Shown here: one piece after another, positions 54,274 through 64,000 of the stretch | How the letters are laid out: each line of letters opens with the position of its first letter | Position numbering within the stretch: position 1 is the stretch's first letter | NCBI RefSeq assembly: GCF_021869535.1 | Contig: NW_026262582.1 | Coordinates: 57,610,851 to 57,674,850, forward strand | Direction of reading: 5' to 3' | Source of the DNA: Mytilus californianus | Taxonomy: Eukaryota > Mollusca > Bivalvia > Mytilida > Mytilidae | Length of the DNA: 64,000 nt | The notes under the pieces: generated by a model | The model's database searches: none | The model's input: the letters and a program-made list of their open reading frames with translations, nothing else | What the model was told of the DNA's origin: nothing | Made by a program: the position numbers and the translations under genes

Positions 54274-56882
54274 TGCTTCGCTGGGGCGCAGCTTGATACG
54301 ACCGTAGAGGTCGAACCCTGAACAGTTGGGGCAAGTATGGACACAAAATTCAAGCTTGATACAGCTATGACTTTGGATTGTCATTAAATATTTGACACAG
54401 CATAGGTTTCTGACACAGGATGAATGTGGTGTAAGAACTGGAAAAAATTTAATTTACCTATTATGGTGGAATATCCATAAACTAAATTGTTTGTTAATTT
54501 CAATATATCAAAGAATATGTAGAATTCAATGTTTGATGTAATGTAATAAAGTTGAAATTTGGACCGTTTTTGTTCAATGTGGACCAATTTGGTAACTTGT
54601 ATAAATAATCAAAAATCTAAATACATGGGAGCCCATTTAAATACATCATAAAGGTATTAAAATAGAAAGTGACATCATAGTCATGGCTAAAAATAAACAA
54701 AAATCCTTAATCAGCAACATTTAAAGTAATATCTAAAAATAAAATTCCTTTGTAACCATAAAAGCCCATTTAAATACATCATAAAGATATTAAAATAGAA
54801 AATGACATCATAGTCATGGCTAAACATAGCAAAAAACCCTTAATCAGCATCATTTAACAGTAATATCTAAAAATGGAAATTACATCATAAAGGTATTAAA
54901 ATAGAAAATGACATCATAGTCATGGCTAAAAATAAACAAAATCCTTAATCAGCATCAGCAACATTTTATAGTAATATCTAAAAATAAAATTCCTTTGTAA
55001 CCATAAAAGCCCATTTAAATACATCATAACAGATATTAAAATAGAAAATGACATCATAGTCATGGCTAAACATAGCAAAAACCTTAATCAGCATCATTTA
55101 ACAGTAATATCTAAAAATAAAAATTTCTTTGCAACCATAAAAGTAAAATAGAAAATGACATCATAATCATAGCTAAAAATAAACAAAAATTTTTTTTATT
55201 GGCAAATTTTAAATGGAGTTTATTATACTAAAACAATAAATTTGCAACCATAAACATGATAAAACCCCATTTAAACACATCATAAAAGTATTAAATAATT
55301 CAACTACATCATAAGGCTATAAAAATAGAAAATGACTTCATAGTCAAGGCTAAAGGTAAACAAAAAACCTTCATCAGCAAAATTTTATATTGGCAAATTT
55401 CCAATGAAGTTTATTACACTAAAATTGTTGGCAAATTTCCAATGCATTTATTAACAATAAAGTTATTGGCAAATTTCCAATTTACATAATTTAAAAGCAG
55501 TGTAGATGAGATATTTAAATGAGTTTGAATTACCAACCTTACACTGCTTTTAAATAATGTTCTTTACTCAATTATTTGTCTATTAAAATGGAAACCCTTG
55601 TTTTTTAACCTTTTTTCCCCTTATTCCTTAAACATTAGAGCCATAACCACCCCCCACCCCCCCCCCCCCCCCCCCCCACCCCCAAAGCCAATTATTACTT
55701 TCCAATGTAACCTAAATTTCCAATATACATAATTTTAAATTTCAATTCCTCATGATATATAACCGTATCATTATTATTTTCTTTCATATATAAATCTGAA
55801 ACAACCATCTTTAAATGGAAAATTTTAAAGAAAAAAAAAGGAAAAAAAAAAATCCTACCCCCCACACATTTTTTCAACCCCCTTTTGATTCATCATCCCC
55901 CACCTCAATCACAACCTTCAATTTGTGGTATGGTACATTGCAATACAATTTCACAGAGATCCATACACTTGAACACAAGTTTTTGTTGCAAACTAAAAAA
56001 ATCCTTATTTTCGACCAATATTTGGCCCCTTATTCATAAATGTTTGAGCAATTAACCCCAAAACTCAATTCCTACTTTCTCTTCGTGACAAAAAATAACT
56101 AACTTAAAATGTAAATTTTAAACAAAAAAAAAAGGAAAAAAAAAATTACCCCTTTTTTGACCCCCGCCCCCTTATGATTCATCACCCCCACCCCCCTTTC
56201 CCCCCAAACCAAGCTCAATAACAGCCTTGCCTTTATGGTATGGTACCTTGTAATACAATTTTAGAGAGATCCATACACTTGAACACAAGTTATTGTCTAG
56301 AAACTAAAAAATGCTTATTTTAAACCCCTTTTTAGGCCCCTTATTACTAAACGTTTTGGGCAATTACCACAACACTCAATTCCAGCTTTCCCTTTGTGAA
56401 ATGGAACCTTGTAGTAAAATTTCAGAAAGATCCATACACTTACACACAAGTTATTGTCATGAAACTAGAAAAATGCTTGTTTTTTGCCCCCTTTTGGCCC
56501 CTTATTCCTAAAATTTTGAGGCAATTAACCCCAAAATCAATCCCAGCATTGACCCTTTGTGATATGGAATCTTGTGGTACAATGTCAAAGAGATCCATAT
56601 GCTAACACACAAGTTATGTCTGGAAGTTACAAAAATGCTTATTTTCGGCCCCTTTTTGGCCCCTAATTCCTTAACTGTTGGTACCATAACCCCCAAAATC
56701 AATCCCCACCTTCCTATTGTGGTATTGAACCTTATGATAAAATTTCATAGAGATCCATTCACTTAAACTAAAGTTAGAGTGCGAAAACCATTGTGTATTC
56801 GGACGAAGACGCCAGACGACGACGACGACGCCAACGTCATACCAATATACGACCTCAAAATTTTTTTGCGGTCGTATAAAAA
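54274..56882 (+). mobile_element. Family A element inserted in family T
   Basis: The head TGCTTCGCTGGGGCGCAGCT carries ATACGACCGTAGAGG. Only about one satellite monomer follows (54450-54630). A different ~125-bp tandem repeat comes next (54620-55200, at least five units with GACATCATAGTCATGGCTAA and CCCATTTAAATACATCATAA), then diverged units and a hairpin (55488-55560), a long C run (55647-55682), the ~170-bp module in about six units (55900-56760), an ACGACGACGACG tract and the end GCGGTCGTATAAAAA. A different internal repeat has replaced most of the satellite. Confidence 0.75.
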
Positions 56883-56915
56883 GGCGAGACATATCTCTGT
56901 GTCAACAGTTTATTA
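56883..56915 (+). repeat. Family T tail, severed from 53959
   Basis: GGCGAGACATATCTCTGTGT CAACAGTTTAT is the same end as at 43656-43686 and belongs to the T copy interrupted upstream. Confidence 0.7.
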
Positions 56916-56919
56916 TAAA

Positions 56920-57044
56920 ATATATATCAAAGGTTTATATATGTATCAGCGATGTCTTGGACAAGTTCAAAAATCAGTGTCAATAATTTTTTTGAAAAAG
57001 AGTTATGCCCCTCAGAGATATAAATTACATGTATATGAATTAAT
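56920..57044 (+). repeat. P3 fragment, left of a family A insertion
   Basis: TATATGTATCAGCGATGTCT TGGACAAGTTCAAAAATCAG TGTC...AAAGAGTTATGCCC is a P3 unit. P3 sequence resumes at about 61842. Confidence 0.65.
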
Positions 57045-57239
57045 TGCTCCGCAGGGCGCAGCTTGATACGACCGCAGAGGTCGAACCCTGAACAGTTGGG
57101 GGAAGTATGGACACAACATTCAAGCTTGATACAGCTTTGGATTTGGATTGTGATTCAATATTTGACACAGCATAGGTTTCTAACACAGATTGAATGTGGT
57201 CTAAGAACTTAAAAATTTTAAATTGGACATTCACCTATT

Positions 57240-60200
57240 ATGGTCCAATATCCAAAATCTAAATACATGGTTAGATTCAGCATATCAAAGAACCCCAAGA
57301 ATTCAATTTTTGATGAAATCAAACAAAGTTTAATTTTGGACCCTTTTGACCTCAATGTGGACAAAGTTGATAACGGGGCCCAAAAATCAAAAATCTAAAT
57401 ACATGGTTAGATTCAGCATATCAAAGAACCCCATATATTCAATTTTTATTGAAATCAAACAAAGTTAAATTTTGGACCCCAATTTGGACCAACTTGAAAA
57501 CTGGGCCCATAATCAAAAATCTAAATACATGTTTAGATTCAGCATATCAAAGAACCCTAAGAATTCAATTTTTGTTAAAATCAAACTAAGTTTAATTTTG
57601 GACCCTTTGGACCTTAATGTAGACCAATTTGAAAACGGAACCAAAAATTAAGAATCTAAATACACGGTTAGATTCGGCATATCAAAGAACCCCAATAATT
57701 CAATTTTTGATGAAATCAAACAAAGTTTAATTTTGGACCCTTTTGACCTCAATGTGGACAAAGTTGATAACGGGGCCCAAAAATCAAAAATCTAAATACA
57801 TGGTTAGATTCAGCATATCAAAGAACCCCATATATTCAATTTTTGTTGAAATCAAACAAAGTTTAATTTTGGACCCCGATTTGGACCAACTTGAAAACTG
57901 GGCCCATAATCAAAAATCTAAATACATGTTTAGATTCAGCATATCAAAGAACCCTAAGAATTCAATTTTTGTTAAAATCAAACTAAGTTTAATTTTGGAC
58001 CCTTTGGACCTTAATGTAGACCAATTTGAAAACGGAACCAAAATTTAAGAATCTAAATACACAGTTAGATTCGGCATATCAAAGAACCCCCATAATTCAA
58101 TTTTTGATGAAATCAAACAAAGTTTAATTTTGGACCCTTTGGACCTCAATGTGGACAAAGTTGATAACGGGGCCCAAAAATCAAAAATCTAAATACATGG
58201 TTAGATTCAGCATATCAAAGAACCCCATATATTCAATTTTTGTTGAAATCAAACAAAGTTAAATTTTGGACCCCAATTTGGACCAACTTGAAAACTGGGC
58301 TCATAATCAAAAATCTAAATACATGTTTAGATTCAGCATATCAAAGAACCCTAAGAATTCAATTTTTGTTAAAATCAAACTAAGTTTAATTTTGGACCCT
58401 TTGGACCTTAATGTAGACCAATTTGAAAACGGAACCAAAAATTAAGAATCTAAATACACGGTTAGATTCGGCATATCAAAGAACCCCAATAATTCAATTT
58501 TTGATGAAATCAAACAAAGTTTAATTTTGGACCCTTTGGACCTCAATGTGGACAAAGTTGATAACGGGGCCCAAAAATCAAAAATCTAAATACATGGTTA
58601 GATTCAGCATATCAAAGAACCCCATATATTCAATTTTTGTTGAAATCAAACAAAGTTAAATTTTGGACCCCAATTTGGACCAACTTGAAAACTGGGCCCA
58701 TAATCAAAAATCTAAATACATGTTTAGATTCAGCATATCAAAGAACCCTAAGAATTCAATTTTTGTTAAAATCAAACTAAGTTTAATTTTGGACCCTTTG
58801 GACCTTAATGTAGACCAATTTGAAAACGGAACCAAAAATTAAGAATCTAAATACACGGTTAGATTCGGCATATCAAAGAACCCCAATAATTCAATTTTTG
58901 ATGAAATCAAACAAAGTTTAATTTTGGACCCTTTTGACCTCAATGTGGACAAAGTTGATAACGGGGCCCAAAAATCAAAAATCTAAATACATGGTTAGAT
59001 TCAGCATATCAAAGAACCCCATATATTCAATTTTTGTTGAAATCAAACAAAGTTTAATTTTGGACCCCGATTTGGACCAACTTGAAAACTGGGCCCATAA
59101 TCAAAAATCTAAATACATGTTTAGATTCAGCATATCAAAGAACCCTAAGAATTCAATTTTTGTTAAAATCAAACTAAGTTTAATTTTGGACCCTTTGGAC
59201 CTTAATGTAGACCAATTTGAAAACGGAACCAAAATTTAAGAATCTAAATACACAGTTAGATTCGGCATATCAAAGAACCCCCATAATTCAATTTTTGATG
59301 AAATCAAACAAAGTTTAATTTTGGACCCTTTGGACCTCAATGTGGACAAAGTTGATAACGGGGCCCAAAAATCAAAAATCTAAATACATGGTTAGATTCA
59401 GCATATCAAAGAACCCCATATATTCAATTTTTGTTGAAATCAAACAAAGTTAAATTTTGGACCCCAATTTGGACCAACTTGAAAACTGGGCTCATAATCA
59501 AAAATCTAAATACATGTTTAGATTCAGCATATCAAAGAACCCTAAGAATTCAATTTTTGTTAAAATCAAACTAAGTTTAATTTTGGACCCTTTGGACCTT
59601 AATGTAGACCAATTTGAAAACGGAACCAAAAATTAAGAATCTAAATACACGGTTAGATTCGGCATATCAAAGAACCCAAATAATTCAATTTTTGATGAAA
59701 TCAAACAAAGTTTAATTTTGGACCCTTTGGACCTCAATGTGGACAAAGTTGATAACGGGGCCCAAAAATCAAAAATCTAAATACATGGTTAGATTCAGCA
59801 TATCAAAGAACCCCATATATTCAATTTTTGTTGAAATCAAACAAAGTTTAATTTTGGACCCCGATTTGGACCAACTTGAAAACTGGGCCCATAATCAAAA
59901 ATCTAAATACATGTTTAGATTCAGCATATCAAAGAACCCTAAGAATTCAATTTTTGTTAAAATCAAACTAAGTTTAATTTTGGACCCTTTGGTCCTTAAT
60001 GTAGACCAATTTGAAAACGGAACCAAAATTTAAGAATCTAAATACACAATTAGATTCGGCATATCAAAGAACCCCCATAATTCAATTTTTGATGAAATCA
60101 AACAAAGTTTAATTTTGGACCCTTTGGACCTCAATGTGGACAAAGTTGATAACGGGGCCCAAAAATCAAAAATCTAAATACATGGTTAGATTCAGCATAT

Positions 60201-61015
60201 CAAAGAACCCCATATATTCAATTTTTGTTGAAATCAAACAAAGTTAAATTTTGGACCCCAATTTGGACCAACTTGAAAACTGGGCCCATAATCAAAAATC
60301 TAAATACATGTTTAGATTCAGCATATCAAAGAACCCTAAGAATTCAATTTTTGTTAAAATCAAACTAAGTTTAATTTTGGACCCTTTGGACCTTAATGTA
60401 GACCAATTTGAAAACGGAACCAAAAATTAAGAATCTAAATACACGGTTAGATTCGGCATATCAAAGAACCCCAATAATTCAATTTTTGATGAAATCAAAC
60501 AAAGTTTAATTTTGGACCCTTTTGACCTCAATGTGGACAAAGTTGATAACGGGGCCCAAAAATCAAAAATCTAAATACATGGTTAGATTCAGCATATCAA
60601 AGAACCCCATATATTCAATTTTTGTTGAAATCAAACAAAGTTTAATTTTGGACCCCGATTTGGACCAACTTGAAAATTGGGCCCATAATCAAAAATCTAA
60701 ATACATGTTTAGATTCAGCATATCAAAGAACCCTAAGAATTCAATTTTTGTTAAAATCAAACTAAGTTTAATTTTGGATCCTTTGGACCTTAATGTTGAC
60801 CAATTTGAAAACGGAACCAAAATTTAAGAATCTAAATACACAGTTAGATTCGGCATATCAAAGAACCCCCATAATTCAATTTTTGATGAAATCAAACAAA
60901 GTTTAATTTTGGACCCTTTGGACCTCAATGTGGACCAATTTAAAAACGGGGCCCAAAATCCAAAAACTAAATACACGGTTAGATTCAGCATATTAAAGAA
61001 CCCCATGAAATCAAG
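57240..61015 (+). repeat. Higher-order satellite array, 397-bp period
   Basis: Three monomer types alternate (about 126, 135 and 136 bp). They are told apart by CCCATATATTCAATTTTTGT TG, CCTAAGAATTCAATTTTTGT TA and AATTCAATTTTTGATG, and each contains AGATTC(A/G)GCATATCAAAGAA. Equivalent points at 57743, 58934 and 60522 are exactly 3, 4 and 7 multiples of 397 apart. About nine higher-order units are present. The near-identical ~100-residue open frames (57743, 58934, 59737, 60522) are translated satellite and not genes. Confidence 0.92.
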
Positions 61016-61068
61016 AATAAAACCCCATTGAAATTGGTCAAGAAATAAGCAATTTATAGGAAGTATCT

Positions 61069-61300
61069 TCTTTTGCACAATCCTGTGCTATTAAATATTT
61101 CTTGCTATTGCGCAATACTGTACAATTGACAATTTCTTGCTATTGCGCAATATTGTGCTATTGGATATTTCTTGCTATTGCGCAATACTGTGCAATTGAA
61201 GATTTCTTGCTATTGCGCAATACTGTGCAATCGAAGATTTCTTGCTATTGTGCAATACTGTGCAATTGAAAATTTCTTGCTATTGCACAATACTTATTAT
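61069..61300 (+). repeat. 35-bp tandem repeat module of family A
   Basis: TTTCTTGCTATTGCGCAATA CTGTGCAATTGAAGA is repeated six to seven times with changes. The same module is at 28225-28450. The inner TTGCGCAATA is palindromic. Confidence 0.85.
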
Positions 61301-61841
61301 ATAATAATTTACACAACCTGTTTGGTGTGTATCTCCTACCATATCATTTTTATTTGATTTTAAATATAAATCAGAAATAACCAACTTAAAATGGAAAATT
61401 TTAAAAGAAACAAAAAAGGAAAAAAAGAAAAAAAAGGAAAAAAAAATAAATCCCCCCCCAAAATTTTTTGAACCCCCATTATGATTCATCACCCCAAACT
61501 CAACCCCAGCCTTCCCTTTGTGGTATGGTACCTTGCAGTACAATTTCAGAGAGATCCATACACTTGAACACAAGTTATTGTCTGGAAACTAGAAAAAAAT
61601 GTGTTTTTTGGCCCCTTTTTGGCCCCAAATTCCTAAAAGTTTAGGGCAATTACCCCCAAACTCAAACCCAGCTTTCCCTTTGTGATATGGAACCTTGTAG
61701 TACAATTTCAGAAAGATCCATACACTAGCACAAGTTATTGTCACGACGACGACGACGACGACGGACGACGACGACGCCGACGCCGACGCCAACGTCATAC
61801 CAATATACGACCACAAAAATTTTTTTGCGGTCGTATAAAAA

Positions 61842-61935
61842 TTGCATTGTAAGTGTTCTGAGCAATCTGAGATGAGTGCCAAAATCAGCAGTGATCAATT
61901 ATTTTTATCAGGAGTTATGTCCCAAATAAATCAAC
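61842..61935 (+). repeat. P3 fragment, right of the family A insertion
   Basis: CTGAGATGAGTGCCAAAATC AGCAGTGATCAATTATTTTT ATCAGGAGTTATGTCCC continues the P3 unit broken at 57044. Confidence 0.6.
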
Positions 61936-62271
61936 TTACCTCTATCTAAATTCATGAATGCAAAATGGTTTGAAAGAACATATCTGTTTAATGTGGACAT
62001 TGAAATTACCGTTTATCCTCAATAATTAATCCATTATTTGACAAAGACCCTCGTGGGTAGTCAAGGTTGTTAAACACCCCTAAGTGGTAGTTATTTTACA
62101 AACATTGTGATAACTGTATAACCCATCTGTTGCTGAAGAGACAATGTAATGAACCAGGAATTATTTAATTACAGACAGACATACTGTGGATTCATTATTA
62201 TTTGAAGGACACCAATTTGTGTGCATTTACATGAACCATGAATCTAAATGTTCCAAAGAATAACAAATTTT
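61936..62271. other. Intergenic, with a repeat motif
   Basis: TACTGTGGATTCATTATTAT TTG (62182-62205) matches, in reverse, AAATGAATCCACAGTACG at 62337-62354 and AATGAATCCACAGTA at 5160-5174. It is a short interspersed bivalve motif. Nothing else is seen. Confidence 0.4.
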
Positions 62272-62319
62272 CTAAAGGCAGGTACACATGACTTTGGCAA
62301 AACCACATAAATACAATTT

Positions 62320-62622
62320 TTTGTTTCCACGAAAATAAATGAATCCACAGTACGCATTATAATATCTCTGCACTTTCTTAAGTAACTTAGAAGGTAAGAA
62401 TTGGCAAACATGCACTCTAATAATACACAAAATCAAATCTTCCTGAAGGACAAGCGATTGTTGATCCTCTCTAACATTCTCCAGTTGGTTACTATGAAAG
62501 TCTGATATTAGGAAATCAATGACAGGTTCAGACAGAAAGCTATTGCAAGCAGACTGCCCACCAAATTCCTGTGCGACTTCATCAGAAGGCAATACAAATA
62601 CTATAGACAAAACTAATTTCAT
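62320..62622 (-). CDS. Unassigned open frame, possible exon or remnant
   Basis: On the minus strand the frame reads, in part, SDEVAQEFGGQSACNSFLSE, PVIDFLISDFHSNQLENVRE, DQQSLVLQEDLILCIIRVHV and FLPSKLLKKVQRYY. This has protein-like composition and a possible acceptor (TTGTCTATAG) near 62602. From about 62362 to 62272 the frame enters the ACTGTGGATTCATT repeat, so a real exon would end before that. I recognise no family. It may be a fragment of an old retroelement or a lone exon of a gene off the right edge. Confidence 0.25.
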
Positions 62623-64000
62623 TCAGTCAGAGATCCAAAATGTTGCCAATGTGCTCTTGTGATATATATAATTCCTGTGAAGTTCAGTTTTCAGTGGACT
62701 AGTTAAGTTTGCCATAGGTCTCAAAGTGGCTGTGACAAATGGGGCTTACCTGTAGACATCAGAGACAATATTTTTTGTAATCCATAAAGCAATGATGGCA
62801 TTCATTTAACTTTCATACAAAATGTGGGATACGTAGGAGACAAAAATTGATAGGATAATTAGGTATTTGCAACCCTCAGATCACTGCGCTCCAATGATTT
62901 TTGTCTCTGGCAAGATAAAAACTGTAAAAAGAACACATCTGGAGATAAAAATCCGTTTTTATTTACAAATCCAACAAAAATGGAGTAATATGAGTGAAAA
63001 ATTGTACAAGTTTGTAGAAGCTTAAATGATTTCATATATAACATTAGTGAACAACCTTACACACACTTTAACAACCAAACATTCTGCAAAATAAACTAAA
63101 GGATTTCTGTCATTGGTAATATCCAATATCAAGTCCTTGCAATATACAATGTCATTAACAAACAGGAAATAGTTATTGTCTTTAGTTGTTGGTTATCTAT
63201 AATTGTCAAGATGAAAGTTCTATTTTCTTTGTTTTATTCTAAAATCATGTAGCTGAACATCCACATCGGTTTTCCAGAAAAATGTTAAAATAATTCTGGA
63301 TTCAAATTTTAGAGTATTCTTTGTTTCATCACATGATTCCAAACTTTTTACATCCAATCAGATGTACATGTATATAGATTAACAAACGGCTAAATAACAA
63401 CCTGTTAAATTTAACCCTGTACATAACTGCATGTTTTGTTGAAGTATTTTGTAATCTTTAATGATACCATTGATAGAATGACCCATGTAAAATACAAAAA
63501 TAAGATCAGGAATTTAGTCACATTTTTTTACCAACTAGAAATATAAAGTGTCATAATTTCTACTTATCAGGTGACCATATAAACAGTTGCATATGCGCTA
63601 ATACTTTTTAAAGTAAAAGTAAAATCAGTATAAAATGGATAAACCTGCATTTAAATCTGTTATATATTACAGCTATTTTGAGACAGATTTTCTGTGTATC
63701 TTACATGTAAATTATTTCCTATAGTCATATGAAAATAAAATTACTTGTAAATAAATACATTAGTTAGTGTAAAGACTTTAAGGATTTCTTTCAACAATTT
63801 CAGAACACAACATGAATATTCATGTTTCTGGATTTCTTCTTTGGATTTCGTATGTTTGTACCCTTATGGTTTTAACAAAGATATCAACGTTTTAAGTGCA
63901 TTTAAGTAAAAAATAAACATGATCTCTTTGTAGGATCTGAGTAAAAAAATAACATAGGAGTAATTCTACTTATCCCCTCCTTGATCCTCACCCATTATAT
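62623..64000. other. Right-end AT-rich sequence, no feature seen
   Basis: Only short, composition-driven open frames occur. No splice-consistent exon, repeat end or RNA gene was recognised. Confidence 0.4.

Larger units (their letters stand above)
57045..61841 (+). mobile_element. Family A element with expanded satellite (4.8 kb)
   Basis: The head TGCTCCGCAGGGCGCAGCTT carries ATACGACCGCAGAGGTCGAA. The satellite fills about 57240-61015. The 35-bp repeat is at 61069-61300, the linker at 61380-61460, the ~170-bp module at 61470-61735, the GACGACGACG tract at 61741-61790, and the end is ATACGACCACAAAA/TTTTTTGCGGTCGTATAAAA. Module order is identical to 27240-29302; only the satellite has grown. 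Confidence 0.85.

Noticed and set aside
57743..60827. Four nearly identical ~100-residue open frames (also 25237, 26063, 26624, 27541) as a protein family
   Set aside because: They are in-frame readings of the satellite monomers, begin at arbitrary points and follow the 397-bp repeat; no splice or start context supports them.
61069..61300. CRISPR-like regular repeats (also 28225-28450)
   Set aside because: The 35-bp units are contiguous without unique spacers and lie inside a eukaryotic mobile element.

Overview
This window is eukaryotic nuclear DNA: AT-rich, intron-rich, with GT/AG introns of 0.1-4 kb and dense interspersed repeats. A bivalve mollusc, most likely a mussel of the genus Mytilus, is my best reading. 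The basis is recollection: several interspersed repeats here (for example the family with 'gattgccaatgagacaac', and another with 'gtgagaggtttagcgc') are ones I associate with Mytilus. No search was possible. It holds no bacterial operons, CRISPR arrays or rRNA.

Four protein-coding genes could be rebuilt exon by exon, with splice sites and phases that close. (1) A FASTKD1-like mitochondrial RNA-binding protein lies on the minus strand (7455 down to 2059). Four coding exons are present and the C-terminal RAP exon(s) appear to lie beyond the left edge. (2) A COA1-like cytochrome-oxidase assembly factor lies on the plus strand (14365-21322, 4 exons, 144 aa). (3) A 60-aa single-pass membrane protein lies on the minus strand (35662-31604, 2 exons). 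(4) AAMP, a WD40 protein, lies on the plus strand (35920-51472, 11 exons, 405 aa). Genes 3 and 4 are head to head, with start codons only 257 bp apart. Two of the four genes have clear mitochondrial roles and the small protein may be a third; this neighbourhood is only suggestive.

Most of the rest is mobile DNA. For reference I use these names. Family A is a composite element that begins TGCTYCGC, carries ATACGACCGCA near its head, a 126-136 bp satellite, a 35-bp tandem repeat, a ~170-bp tandem repeat, a (GAC)n tract and a terminal hairpin reading GCGGTCGTATAAAA. P1, P3 and T are other elements with tandem-repeat cores, resembling the bivalve 'pearl' / Helentron-associated non-autonomous elements. 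M is the abundant Mytilus-type interspersed repeat. Other insertions can be delimited to the base by target-site duplications (TSDs): a hAT-like element (51623-52650), a MULE-like element holding a zinc-finger exon (36184-36782), a TTAA-flanked MITE (15027-15609), a 772-bp element with an in-window empty site (8208-8979), a 117-bp palindrome (32578-32694) and a 54-bp micro-palindrome (15659-15712). Two tRNA-derived SINE families and decayed remnants of a DUF6589-type gene and a reverse transcriptase are also present.

The most unusual observation is inside AAMP. Two different introns each end in a tandem array that duplicates the 3' splice site together with the first codons of the next exon: 12 copies before exon 4 and 5 copies before exon 10. 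Every upstream copy runs into an in-frame stop, so the cell must choose the last acceptor to make the full protein. The second point of interest is that family A elements sit inside other tandem-repeat elements at three places, and in one copy the internal satellite has grown into a ~3.8-kb higher-order array with a 397-bp period.
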